Assembly: GCA_037576195.1 (NCBI GenBank)
Contig: CM075102.1
Span: forward strand, 13,326,745 to 13,390,744
Origin: Phytoseiulus persimilis
Lineage: Eukaryota > Arthropoda > Arachnida > Mesostigmata > Phytoseiidae
DNA length: 64,000 nt
Direction: 5' to 3'
A model generated the notes under the pieces. The model saw only the letters and a list, made by a program, of their open reading frames with translations. It searched no databases and was not told the DNA's origin. Position 1 is the stretch's first letter; each line of letters opens with the position of its first letter. The position numbers and the translations under genes are program-made. Below, in pieces: positions 46,001-58,770 of the stretch.

Positions 46001-49000
46001 CCCACAGAGAGTATGTCACTCGAGGAGGAGCACCCGTCCAGCCGAAGCGACAGTTCTCCGGAATCGTCGCAGAACAAGCGCATCTTGCTTGTTCCCTCCA
46101 CCTTCCCTTCGAATCCTGAATCATTGGAGAGTCATCAGACTCTCACTGTGAAGTTTATTTTCCAAGAATCCAGAAGTTGGATGAACGTCGCGACACAACA
46201 CGCGATCACGATCAGTGTCGTAACATTCAGCGGTGAACAAGAACGCCCCTGGAACAATGGGGCACGGAATTGTATGAAGACACGGAAGGCGAGGAGTGGT
46301 GCATTGTTAAATGGATTCTCCAAGAGCGCAGTTCTTGTAAGACTTCGATCGCTCCCACAGCTTCCGAAATCGCGGTTGTTTCTTTCTGATGCACGAATTC
46401 ATGTCCTGGAGAGTTCAGACGTATCCTTAAATCGTCCAGGAGATGAGAATGAGATCGATTCTGCAGCGAGTCAGACAGACTCGTCATTTCCGCCTCTAGG
46501 ATGGGACAGATTACTGTGCCCGATTTGTGAACCGCCGACGACGTTATTTGTAGGGGAAGCGGATCGATCCTCGAGGAAAGCTTGCGAGCCGGTTGTCACG
46601 ACAAGCTGGCGGCGAGCAATGCAATCGACTCACTCTCCACACGAATAAACTCACTTTAAGCGGCTGCAAAACCGCGGAGTGCGTGAATAACCTGTTCCGT
46701 CTGCTCTCTGATATGAGGACCTGTCCGTCTTGCACCCAATCTTCTCGAAACCGCCCGTTCACCAGACGTAACCTCTCTATTTTGGATTCCAATGGTAGTA
46801 GGGCATGCCTGTCTGTTCACTCAAACCCCCCAAAACGTTACCGCCTTCCGGAGAGCTCCCTTCACTCATAAAAAAAAAACGGTACCTACAGCTCTGTTCG
46901 ACGAGGAATATCCCGATTTCACTACCCGTGAGAGCCATATTTGTTGTCATCGATCTCAAAGGGGGGCTATCATTCAGGATGAAAAAGCTATATTCTGATT
47001 GACCAGCCTTCAATACCGCTAATTGTTCAGCAGGCGAGCGCTTCTGCAACAAGGAGCCTGGCCCCCACTGGTCACGAGGTCCATGTTTAAGTTTGGATCA
47101 TTCACCAGAGTCTGGAGGCCGGAGATCTTTTCTGGGGATACTGGGAACTCAGGAAAACATTTTCCAACGAAGAGCGCGAGCGGTTGGTTTCCAGCCCACC
47201 ATCTGAGCGCTGACTTTCAGCTCAAGACTGGGATCATCACGAGTCAACTTGGCGGTCACTGAAGCACCCGACTGAAGCATAGATACACAAACACCTCGCT
47301 GATAAGTGGTAGCGAATGCACATAGGGGCATTGCGGGCGTATCAGTGAGGGAAGAAGAACGAGTAAGATCATATTAGCGATCAGGTCTGTGTCGTTTATT
47401 CGATTCGCACCAGAACAGCTCGCGGTCGGGGAACGCATTCTTGAATCTCACTATTGCCGAACATTTCAGTGGACTACGGTAGTGGACTGCGTTCTGAAGA
47501 GACCCTGGCAAATGGGCTGTTTTTACTCTTCTTTTCAAAAGCAAGGGAACGGAGTGAACTATTTACCGTTTTTCTTCTTTGCCGAAAAGCAGCTTCTGAA
47601 AACCGTCAAATTCCACACAGAACGATTTTCCTCGTTTTTCTTCTGTCCTCCTCCCACTGTTGCGGTTTCACGCCGACTATTACTTCCGAAGTGGGAGCGG
47701 GGAGTCACCCCTTTTCCTAGCTTGCATAACTGCTGCCGCTTGTATTCCACCGTTTGGACAGCAGCGCTTCATGCCGAGCTTGCGTATCGATGAGAATTCA
47801 GCGTTGATTGCCAACAAGCCCATGGTAGATGCGTTTTTGATCTCCTCCTCAGTGAACGCATCCAACGTCGTGTGTCAGAAATTTAAACTCAATCGATCCC
47901 AAAGTATACACGTTACCAACGAAATTCCAAGAAGAAGGTTAGATGGGTCCCTCATCAGTGATAGCTTGGAACTTCCGTTTGCTAGATTTCCGTCGAATTC
48001 ACAGTCCTGTGACAGAAGTCCGTGTTTACTGCAATGCATCAGCTGAGGAACATCAGTGGAGTACTTTTCATGAAGGTCGTTTGTGTAACGTCTTCCCGGA
48101 AGCTAAGAATTGATAGGAAGAGAAACGACAAAAACTGCATAATCGACTGCATTTAGAGAAGCTTCTCCAAAAAGAAGAACTGCTTTTCGGAATCAACACT
48201 CCCGGCGAATGATCCCGTCCTGTCTCGGATCCGTGCTTCGCACAACTCGAGTCCCACGAGGATTCTTCGAGTCCCGTTTCAAATCTCCTGCTCTGTTCTC
48301 CTCACTGCCGTTGCCGGTGAAGCTGCACAAATGCTGCTGACTTTTTGACCTGATCACAGCTTGCAGACAATCCTTCAGCGGAGTCCGGCTGAACCATAAA
48401 CGAGCATCAGTTGCAAAGCGCTACGCTGCTTCGATTGATTGCATTGAACCTATAGTTTTCTGACCTCCTCATTGGACTCCTGCTCGCTCTTCCTTCGGTC
48501 AGTAATACATTTCCTGCACGACAAGTGTTTTTTTTTTCTCCTGTGGCGAGTTTGTACCTCGAGACGTTTAGATTCTTCCCCTTTTAATGGGACTCTTCCA
48601 TCGTGAACATCGGAAGAAATGCACAAGAGCAGGCATCGCTTATTGGTCTGAGCCTCCATGTTCGTCGGAGAATCCACGCTGTTCGGGAATCGCGGGACAT
48701 GAGCCATGAGAGAGGGATATTTTGCAGCCAGCCAGGCCGAAGATGCATGATGCACAGTTATTTTGATTTCGTGAAGATAAGAAAACAGCTCGGGAACTTT
48801 CGTCATGTCCTGCGCACGACAATGACATTTCAGAGAACGGCGTTGAAAAAAAAAAAACTCTTGGGCAACACTGCGACCACAAGCATTGGCATGCGAAGAC
48901 GCCTTCCCGAACAACACTGGGTATACGCAGTGTATGAACAAGGCCGAGGATCGATGCCGCCGGCGTGGAATGGCTCTCATTTGACAATACAATGCCATCA

Positions 49001-51723
49001 GTATCTCCGACATATTTGGAATAGAGGTCGAAAGGGTTCCAGCATCAACTGCGTTCCACTCAGGCAGTTTGAATCGCTCGAGCGGTGGAGCTTCAGATCG
49101 ATCATGTACCGTTGCTCCGACTGCCGTCGTCGATGATTTCAGCGACGGCGATTACAGCATGACAACGACGACGGCGAAACCGAACTGAGCCGACGGCCTC
49201 TCATGAGAATATCATCGGATGCAACATAATACAGATTGATACACCAAATGAGGGTTCCGGGGAATGCATGGAGCGAGTATGACAGGTCACTGAAAACAAG
49301 AGAAATGTCAAGGAACAGAATCGGATGGATCACTGGACCACCGAACGACGAACAGTGCTGAACGACAACGATTCAGCATAACATTGCTAATCGTCTGGCG
49401 TAACACGGCGATGGGAACCATTTTAAGAGAATCTGTTCTTTGAAGGGTCGATGATTCGCTGCTAGCTCACTCACAGACTGCGAGCCGCGGTTGAAAACTT
49501 GACCTCCGGCATGCTAGACAGGACGAGTACTTACAACAGAGCCGAACATTGTTTGTCTCATTCACAATTAAAATGAAAATGAACTACAGACAACTTATCA
49601 TTGATCGCCTTGAGAACACCGAAGACCGGACCTGCTCATTCTGTAGTACTCATTGACTTGATGGATGGATGACTTCAGCTTGATGGACGACACCGGCTCA
49701 CTCAATCAAAGTCCGCAGTCTTGAGGGATAGGCCGCCAGCCGGCTACGGTTGCTCCCTGATTAATCAGATGGACGAGCGCGGATGGATTCTAACTTGTGT
49801 TCAAGACTGCGCGCAAACGTAGATAGCAAGGCTCGTCCCCCTCGGTTATGGGATTCAGTGTTCCATTATATTACCGAAAGGCCCGTTACCTCGGATGGTC
49901 ACGCGCACGCAGCCGTGATTAGATTTTGTCTACTTTCCAGTTGGGCTGCATACGCGGCCATAACTACCAATGATAGGAACGAAGTTTGAGATATACACGA
50001 TCAATCGCTCGCTTCCCGGCTCGCGGCGACCACAAGGCAAACTAGTTGCTTCAGATCCGCTGCGAAACCCGTTAGCACGTATTAGCGGCGAGCGTGATCA
50101 GATCGATCTCTCACGTACCCTCTCTGATGGTTCGTGTTATGAATTCCGCGAGCCTCGGAAATTCGTCCGTGTCCAGCCCCGATCGAGAATTCACGAGCAA
50201 TTGAAGCTTCTATCGGAATCCGGTCAATCGAGGACGGAGGAACTCCGAATCGGCGGGGCCTTGAGAGTCCCTGGCCAGCGATCTCAAAAAGATTGGCAGC
50301 GCTGCACCGAATCCCGGAGCTCCACTGAATCAATTTCCTCTTCGCAGAGGGAGCTGGGACTCTGTTATCCAACTGTCCAGGATTAGCTGGAGGAGGTACG
50401 ACATCAACTCTCCACAAGAAATGACTGCTAGCGCACGGTCCTGGTGGTTCTTAAAACTGGGTTCAACGGGGCTCCATCAGAAACGTTCCGATAGTATTTC
50501 TCGAAAACAGGATTGTTCAGACAGGATATCGGTTCGCTGGGTCAATTGGCTCCACAAACGGATTAGAATATTGATTATATTCTAGTAAATGAGAATCCAA
50601 ATGTCAGATGCTTGTTCGACGAGATCGATACAGAATTTTCGCAACATTGGGTTTAACGGAATGCCACAATTAATAAACTTCCGCCGCAGACGGTAGTCGC
50701 TCATTACCGTTCGAAGTGCACCAAGCCTGTACAGAAATGATTGTTTATCGAAGTCTCCCAATATTTCGTTTCGGATAAAGCGCTTAGCGAGTCAGCTGGT
50801 AGCTCTACTTCGGCGGCGCAACAGTTTGTCTTGCTCCCCAAAAAATTCTGGTCAAGCGCTACAATTGAACGCGATATCTTTCCACCGAGGTTCACGATAC
50901 CAGGTAGAGTATTTGACGTTCCTGGCATGAATCCTGGCATACGAACAAAGGATGGATCTGTGTGTCCTGATTGCGATGAGTTGAGCTGGACAACCAGGGC
51001 TGACTACGTCCTATGAACACCCAGGTGACATACCTCACCTTGGTTCAGGAATAGGATTATCATTTTGCTTTCAATCGCCGAGAACTAAATTCCCGTCACT
51101 TATTTGAGGAACATCCTCCTCCAGCTCTGTCATCCTGTTCGGAATTCGATTGCCTCATCCGGAGATCGCAAAACGTAATCGTTGGCTGCAGGACTCTGAA
51201 GGATAAGAATGACGCGGGGTGATCGGGAAACAAACATCATAAAGTTTCCTGAGAACAGGGCTCTCGACCACGGACCAAGTGAGGATCTCTAGGGTCAGTA
51301 ATCGGTTTTGAAATGATCAGAGTTCTTGATCCACAACACGTGGAGGTGATTGCAATGGAAGCTTCCGTCGAGAGCCGTGGTGGTAGAGACGTTCTCCAAC
51401 CGAACAGGAGCTCTCCACTTCGACCATGATTGATCCCAACATTCGACAGTCGGTGAAGGCGATGGAACTCCGGTCCGACAATTCAAAAAGAACGACGGTG
51501 AACCCCGCTCAACTTCTGTGCGAATCGTCGCCCACTTGTGTGAATGACCTCAGAACACTAACGAGTCGGTGTCTCCCATGGGAACTTCGTTACGTGTGCG
51601 AACGTCTGTTTACTTTAAAAAGTGTGTGAGAAGTATCTGATTCTACCCGCTGAAGCGGATAGCTAGTTGTACCGTTGCGTTGTAATGAAATAACGATTCG
51701 GGTACGTTTTTTCCTCATTCCAG
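40071..51723. other. Gene-poor region; no gene recognised
   Basis: No domain was recognised. The longest frame is 45902-46648 (plus, 248 codons), with an acidic/Ser-rich stretch MSLEEEHPSSRSDSSPESSQ. It has no ATG at its start, overlaps a 115-codon minus frame and shows no convincing splice borders. A 98-codon plus frame (41998-42339) ends near a GTAAGA donor at 42244 and reads fairly protein-like (SVIGMELEVNVEVFGAHF). Either could be an exon of a long gene. Confidence 0.45.
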
Positions 51724-52039
51724 AAGCATTGACAGGCGAGACGATCACGGTCGTCATTGATTCTAGTTCCTCCTCAAACCTGTCCTCCGCGGTGACCTTG
51801 GTCGAGGATTCCAATTCTGAATCGGCGGCGACGTTTCGTCCGATCTCGGGAGTTCCGAGACCAATCCGTAGAGACGAACATCATCAAAGATTCCCAGTAT
51901 CAGTTACACAGCTCGAACCCTCACGGAGTCTTCGAATAACTCATCATCCAAGGTCACCGGACTCAGATCCGGAATCTCGAGAGCCCAGCATTTGCTCACG
52001 AACTTTGTTAGTCTCTCATGATACCGAATCACGAGCCAG
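51724..52039 (+). other. Exon-like open segment with acceptor and donor
   Basis: A pyrimidine-rich acceptor (GTTTTTTCCTCATTCCAG) ends at 51723. The frame EALTGETITVVIDSSSSS...SHDTESRA is open for 105 codons and ends at CCAG|GTGAAG (donor at 52040). Composition is Ser/Pro/Arg-rich (PISGVPRPIRRDEHHQRFPV), with no known domain. Length 316 nt. The linking exons are not identified. Confidence 0.35.
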
Positions 52040-54759
52040 GTGAAGCTCGAGTCCATCTCCGGACGCATGCCAGAATGACGTTCGCCAATTTTGACAGCGT
52101 CCTTTCCCGAATTCGAGACATCCGATTCAGAGACGCGAGAGTAGTTGGTTGGAGCGGGAGTCTGATTGTAAGAGTCGGGCGAGTGATACCTGACCGGCGC
52201 GAGAATCCCAAGAATCCCACCCCCAAACTGAACTGGATTCCATCAGATTCGTTTGGAAGGAGTAGGCTGAGCCCTCCTTCCGGAGAACGTAGTGGCTAAT
52301 GACTCGAAATATCCGTTCTGAGAATATTCGCGCATCAGAGCAATCAGCTAAAACTGCGGTGTTGATGAGCTCGACGGTGGAATAGTAGTGGTTGATGGAA
52401 GAAATGCTTCCGACAAGAGTCCATCCGACACGAGTCTCGCAGCAGACACGCTTATAGAAGTTCAAAAAATAGACCTTATCCGAAGCCTCCAACAAACCCT
52501 TGCTCATGAGGGCTTTCCCCCCATAGAAACACAGGCGATAAAAACAATACTCTCAGAAACTTGATGCGCCGGAAAAATATTCCGCGGAGTTCCGTCTCGT
52601 TCAGTTTCCACTCCCATTCTTCCAGATCAGATGCTTACTTCAGCCCTAATGCAATCTTTGTAGTTCACTTGGGAATCCGATAGCGCTGCTAGTGCTTTCT
52701 TATCTCGACGAACAGGTATGGACGGGAATGATTCCTCCGGATCGTCGTTTTCGAGCGCTCGTTGCCGACTTGACGAAAATTTCGGCGATCAAGCGGTGGG
52801 AAAGAGAGACAACCTTTTCTCTATAGTGACAGCTCATTAACAACCCTAACGCCACCTGAATCACGAAATCGTGAACCGCTCGGTCGTTTCACAACGAACT
52901 CGAGCGCCCTGCGACGAGCCCCAGGACGAGTTCGGCATCGATCGCCTACTCTCCGTAACGAACTCATGCAAATCGCTGAACAAGAGGGGTATTCCGACCA
53001 GGGAGGATTTGCCATCGAAGTGGAACAAGGTCATTCGCGCTCCAAGGTACGGATCGCGATTCACAGTCTGCTTTGGGGGAGTCTCTCCGCAACATTTTAC
53101 CTTCGCAGCCCAGCAAAGTGTCAAGTCTCAGACAAATTATCGTGAATCATCGCCAACAAGGATGAAGTCAGTGTTGACACACGAAGACACTGGTCGTCGT
53201 TGCGCTAACAACGTCGATCAGCTATCGTTGTTGTAATAAAGCCGGGTGAAAATGTTTCCCTGCTGGCACCTTCCACAGACTGTCATCGCATTGTTCCTTC
53301 GCTAAGGTTTTTCTCTCACGCAGTTCTCGGGGCTGTTCCATTTCTTTCCCGACGAGTTTTTTTTTTGGTCTCCCAGCCCAAGCACTAATTAATCAAGGGT
53401 TGTCCGTCCGGGGTAGAGCACAAGACTATGAGATTTTGTTTTGTTTTCGTTTGGATGGAGTCGCTTTCGACACTGATTTCCTAAGCCAATGGTCCACCAA
53501 ATATTCAACTTTTAGGGTGGTAGTTCGCCAGCAACTGAATCCTAGCCCAGTCTGGAGAATACTTCTGGATTCTAGAACCAGTTAGCCAGAACAGACGCGA
53601 CTTTAGATATGCCGCGGGCACTATTGTTCCGCCACTGGTTTTTGATCTGATATTAATCTGGAATTCTGCAGTTATGCAGCAACTAGATTCCTCGAGTTAG
53701 GGAATCGATGCAGGTCGCTCGGTCGTCGAAGCAGATCCTCGGAGAGCATTTCCGTTCTGTTTCCAAGAGACCGAATCGACCTGAGACTCCTCCTTCCTTG
53801 AGGCCTTGTCCAAGGCAATAACACACTCGATCAGAGATTGATGTGGAGACCCCTCCCAGCTCAAAGTCATATACGGTGCGATCCCGACGGTTGCGGATGG
53901 AGACTGTTCCATCGGAGTTCGGCTTAGAATGGGTTGATGAAGGCTTGCTGTAGGATCAAGAGCTGGCGTTCTCCGAGTATTTCAGCTTACATGGGAGACA
54001 ACTCCAGAGACTTTGAATGAGTCGCTTAGTGAATTCCCGTCGGAGCTCGCCTTGCTGAAGACCTCGTTGGAGCTCGAATACCGATCACGGCGATTCATGA
54101 AACGGCGGTTCATGCCTGCATCGGAACTCGAGAAAGTTGCTCACGCAACCAGAGTCGGAGTGAGGCCTCTCCTCGATAGGATACAGTGATGAGCAGCAGA
54201 GCTCAGACAAACTTCTTCTTGTTTGCCGACCAGGGTCCCTTCCTGTATGAACTCGAGTTTGAGAGCCTTCATGTGGTATTTCACAACCGCTGTGAAAACG
54301 GCGAAGCTGACAGCCGATTTCGCAGCAGTCTATTCGTCGACGCTTTGTCGCGTGGGAAAGGCGAGAAGGTCTTCAGTTAGCGGCGAGGGTTCGCGCGTTT
54401 CCTCCCGTCAAGCGCTCACGATGAAAAACAACTCGATTCAGACTTCTGTTAGAGCTCTTACTATTAGGAAGCAACTTCTGTGCGTGCTTTAACGAGCGTT
54501 CTCGCGGAGTCAGTAGTGCGAAGGGTTGGCAGCAAGATTGAACTGTTCCCACTGAGAACCCCCCCCCCCCCATCAAGTGTCTAACTCCTGAGGTTCGAGA
54601 AACCTCACGCTGAGGACGACGGTCCTGACTGCTGCGATTTCCCGGAATACATTTTGTGCTGTGTCCTCATCAAGTGCACTGTCTCTGGTTGCTCTCTCCG
54701 GTTCCTCCTCCGTGTTACGTTTGGATTGAGTTGTGTGGTCTCCTAGCCTGAGGTGAAGA

Positions 54760-54808
54760 TGAGGCTGTTTGTAATCGTGGTCGTCTCGGCCGTTGTTGCC
54801 ATCGCCGG
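54760..54808 (+). CDS. Signal-peptide first exon of an unidentified secreted protein
   Basis: The ATG at 54760 opens MRLFVIVVVSAVVAIA, a textbook signal peptide, and the exon ends in phase 1 at CCG|GTGAGT (donor at 54809). Arthropod cuticle and other secreted protein genes commonly place the signal peptide on a tiny first exon like this. The sequence before it has no clear TATA box. No second exon with a cuticle (R&R) or other known domain was found to the window end, so the intron would be long or the call is fortuitous. Confidence 0.42.
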
Positions 54809-57800
54809 TGAGTACGGAAAATCTCTTCTCGATCTGACGAGACCATTGACAAGTAGGTTGGTTTGGGCCTTCCGTGAATCGAGTTTTCCCTCGATGGAGT
54901 CTCGTCTCTTGCAATAGCCACCTCTGACCTGATCGCTGTGATAATGGCTCGGTTATGGATCTCACGGAGCTCGATTGAAGGACGTCTGTTGCGTAGTGGT
55001 CTTCGATATTTTGCATGTTCGATCGTAAAAATGACGCCCTCTTGATTTGACCGGATAGAATTTTTCTCGCCCTAAGTAATTTTCATTGCGTACGATGCCG
55101 CACAAGCCGCATTCGAACGACTCATACGCAGGGTTCTCCACGGAAAATGACCGTCGGAGCATCGGAATTCTTAGTTGGAGTTATTCAAACGAGCTTGCTA
55201 CCGCTCTCTACCGGATAAGGATACTATCAGCTTTGGATGAGGGGAGAAAGTGAACGGATGAGCGGAATCGATTTCGAATCGTACAGCCAAAGATCGATCT
55301 CGGGACGGATATTTTGAGGGTTTTCAAGCATTAATCGAGATGCTGAGCTCAAGTTTTGTTGGTGACTGCCCACAAGTTATCCATCGGTGGGAGAGTATCC
55401 TGGGAAAATATTGGGAAAAATGTTCAGAACGAACTCTGAAATGAGCTGGAGAGATACAGTGAAGTCGTGCATGGACATCCACCGTGACATTTCGCATGTC
55501 GAGTTTTCTTCGAGTGAAAATGTCTTGGGCTCGTTTCTTCGTAACGACAGCTTGCTCAACACAATCCGAGAGTCAAACGAGCTCACTTGTAGCAACAGAG
55601 TGAATAGCGAACTGGAGGTTATTGCATCTGTTTACAATTTTTTTCCCACAACGCTGCAGTGAGGGAAGAGTCGAATCAAGGCGATTGCTTTACAGGACGG
55701 GGTTCTTCTTTCCAAAGTTCGTCCGATGACTCGTTTTGCATTCAAATTCTATTAGTTTTCGCCAACCCTGTTGGCGAACAGCTCCTCGCTCGTGCCAAGC
55801 AAGTTTTCGTGATCACCCAACAGAGAGAATCGGCTCCGTGATCAGATAAAAACTCGAATGATCGTAAATATTCATGAACATTTGAGTTTCGACGCAATCG
55901 GATGACCACATCGGACCCGTTCCGGAGACCACCTCCGAAGTAGGTCTGCCAAACGGTATCGTAGAAGTCTGGAATTGGTAGTTTCTGGCTCTACCCGATC
56001 CTGCACTCGAGAATAAGTTCAGGCTTGCTGAGGCACGGTTAACGGCTTATATCCATGTTCCGCGATGATCGCAGCATGACCCCGAGCCGACCTTTCGAAT
56101 CTCCGGCCACCACTCGTCCCATTCTTTCTCCTCCACCCATATTCGAAGAAGTCTTAAATTTTGAAACTTTCGAGTCGAAATTTCATTGTGGAACCCATCC
56201 GCACGATATCGTTGCCGCTGACGTCGCTATCCGTTGTTGCCGTCTGTCTCCGTTTGTTGTTCTTGGTTGCCGGCACCGCTCGATTATTTCGCCGAATGAC
56301 AGGGGAGCTCACCAAGCACGAAGAAGCCCAGTGTTGTAGTCGTTCAGTGACGACAGTGCGATAATCTTCAGGAACTCATTGACGTGGAGAGAAATGTGAC
56401 TCTTTGTTTCCCAGCTGCGCACCCCCGGTTCAACGGTCTGATAGACCAGTGGGCGCACGAAAAACCTATAATATAAGCCAGTCGAGCAAGTGATGGGTGA
56501 CTTTTGCAAACTGCGAGAAAACGCCAAAAATCCGCGGACCTTTTCCCCCCGCTATCGCCGGATGAAAGTTGTGATGAAACTTTGAAAGTGCGATTATGGC
56601 TGCCTGGGACAGATTTAGATAGCATGGCCGACATAGTAGAGACGAAAAGAATAGAGTTCACGCAAAAAAAACAACAAGAGAGGGGAAATGCGGAGGAAAA
56701 TGGACCGAATCTTTGAACGATAGTCCTTTGTGGGTTTGAGTCATTGAAGTTATGATTGCTCAAATCATACGGAATCAAGTGCCGTTGAGGCAGACCCTCC
56801 ACTTTATCAGCTAACTGACCGACCGGCCCAGAGCTCGAGGAAGCATAACAGGGAGGCGAAACGTAAACGAGGCTGTCAGGCTGTGATTTGGACCTGGTCG
56901 GCGATGTCTGTGTTTACATGATATTATTCTGAAAGGGTAACGTTTCATTTTCCAAGGGGACATGGGTGATTTCTCCTCAGAAGAAAACAGCTTTCAAACT
57001 TCGGCGCGAGTAGTGATTCCGGACTCATATTGGCGCACTGAATCACAAGAATCCCACTTCAGCAGCCTGATTTCCAAAGTTCGACGTTCTAGTCCTTCTC
57101 TTTCACGCATCCAATAGGCAGTTTCGTCCCGTCAATGAACGGTCAGATGATCGTGATGACGTTCAGGGGCTGATTCCGAGCTCCCGCCGACGAACAGGTC
57201 GGGTGGTCGTCCTTTTCTCAGGGAACTGGCTTCAAAGTCCCGCGAATATCCAGCGAGGATACTTCCCTGGAACCTGAATCGAACGAGCGGCTCTACCCTC
57301 GTCACTGCCCTCGTTGAGGATCTCCTTCGGATGCTCTCGGCAGGCCCGAACAGGTTGAATGGAATTCGAGAATGATACATATTTACCGGTGTGAGGGGAA
57401 CTTCGATGCATATAATTAGATGGATGAACTATCAGAGCCATCTATCTAGCTTGATTGGTAGATAGACGAGTATTGGATGCTCGGATAAACGCGACAAACA
57501 AGCGTTGGTTGAGCATCCCTCACTGATACGCACATGCACCTATCCATGATAGTCACCAACGCAGTTGGGAACTTTGAATCGGTTCCGATGTGTCACTTAT
57601 CCCTAATTTGGGTTATATCTGTGAGTAGATTCTGTACCCTCCTTAAGCTAGCGTGTCGGAACGGATTTGAACGGGTGGCGAACAGACAGAACTAATTGAA
57701 ATAGATCCCAGCAGACACAATTCTCGTAGCAGTTTAGGATCCACGATCAGGAGCCGGCTCCGATGTTACTGCGGGACGCTTGCTGCTATTCGAATTGAGT

Positions 57801-58002
57801 GCAACTCTTATAGAAACATTCGGGAGAACAATTATCCTCCTTTGCCCCATTTGCTGAGCTGATTCGAACACAATCGTCACTGAACGGAGAAACCTGCAAA
57901 GCTACGAGCGAAAACACGAACGTTTGATGTGCTAATGCGGATCAATGTCATTCTAACAGAGAGGAATGTAGTATCGAATGAGGTGAACGCGGTAAGATGT
58001 CT

Positions 58003-58310
58003 GCCTTGGTTTCGTTCCATATTCATCCATACCCACATAATAGTAATGATCATGTTGCAAAGACTCTTGCGCGAATTCCTTTTTTCGATCTGCACGTCTG
58101 CAAGAGCAGCGACAGCAACTACAGAAGCTGTAGATTTCGTTCCGACGACAAGGACAGTATCGAGAGAAAGAACGTGAACCACGGACTCCAGCGTGGCTTG
58201 TCGCTGTCCCATAGTTCACGTTTCACCAGTGATTGGTCATAGGAATAACTGGTCATCGGCCCGGAGCGAAACGGAATAAAATTCATGCCTTCGGATGTAG
58301 AGGTCTCCTG
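58003..58310 (+). repeat. Inverted repeat, left arm
   Basis: Pairs in reverse complement with about 58500-58770. Shared landmarks, read on minus from here, are AAGGAATTCGCGCAAGAG, ACATGATCATTACTATTATG and, nearer the loop, AACTGGTCATCGGCCCGGAG. Both arms encode a similar peptide in one frame (FAQESLQHDHYYYVGMDEYG here, FAQEPKEHDHHYNLDMDAYY in the other arm), so the duplicated unit may derive from coding sequence. Confidence 0.7.
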
Positions 58311-58499
58311 AATTCTGTACTCATCGTGCTAAGAGTGTGGCATTTCGCTGGACGTTTTTTGGATAACTCGTCTTCAGGCTTCTCTGTGGGATCCTTCCTC
58401 TGTGAACGCGTTTCAATAACGAACACGAGGTCGGATTTGTTGAATGTGCGAGATATAATCTGAGGAACCACGTTCGACTGACTTGGAACTTCCATGTCG

Positions 58500-58770
58500 T
58501 AAGCTCTACATTTGGACGCGTGAATTTTCTCCCGATTTGCTCCAGGCCGATAATTGGTCATTTTCATCAGCTATCACCTATCAAATGCAAATTACGGGGC
58601 AACGATGAAACCACGCTAGAATACGTGTTGACGTCTTTTTTGACACTGTCCTTGTCGCTTAATATTTTCGAATCACTGGTAGGAATTCGCGCAAGAGCCA
58701 AAGGAGCATGATCATCACTATAATTTGGATATGGACGCATACTATCGGGTTCCGCTCCATCATCTGCCCG
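58500..58770 (-). repeat. Inverted repeat, right arm
   Basis: Partner of 58003-58310, about 75-80% identical by eye; the loop is roughly 190 bp. Landmarks are GGAATTCGCGCAAGAGCC and GAGCATGATCATCACTAT. A stop directly precedes the peptide-like frame in this arm. Confidence 0.7.

Noticed and set aside
45902-46648. 248-codon plus frame with an acidic Ser-rich stretch
   Set aside because: No ATG at the start of the frame, no clear splice borders and an overlapping minus frame; the length is only marginally beyond chance.
48450-49136. Overlapping 187-codon minus and 177-codon plus frames
   Set aside because: They share the same DNA in opposite directions, include a poly(A/T) tract and have no recognisable domain.
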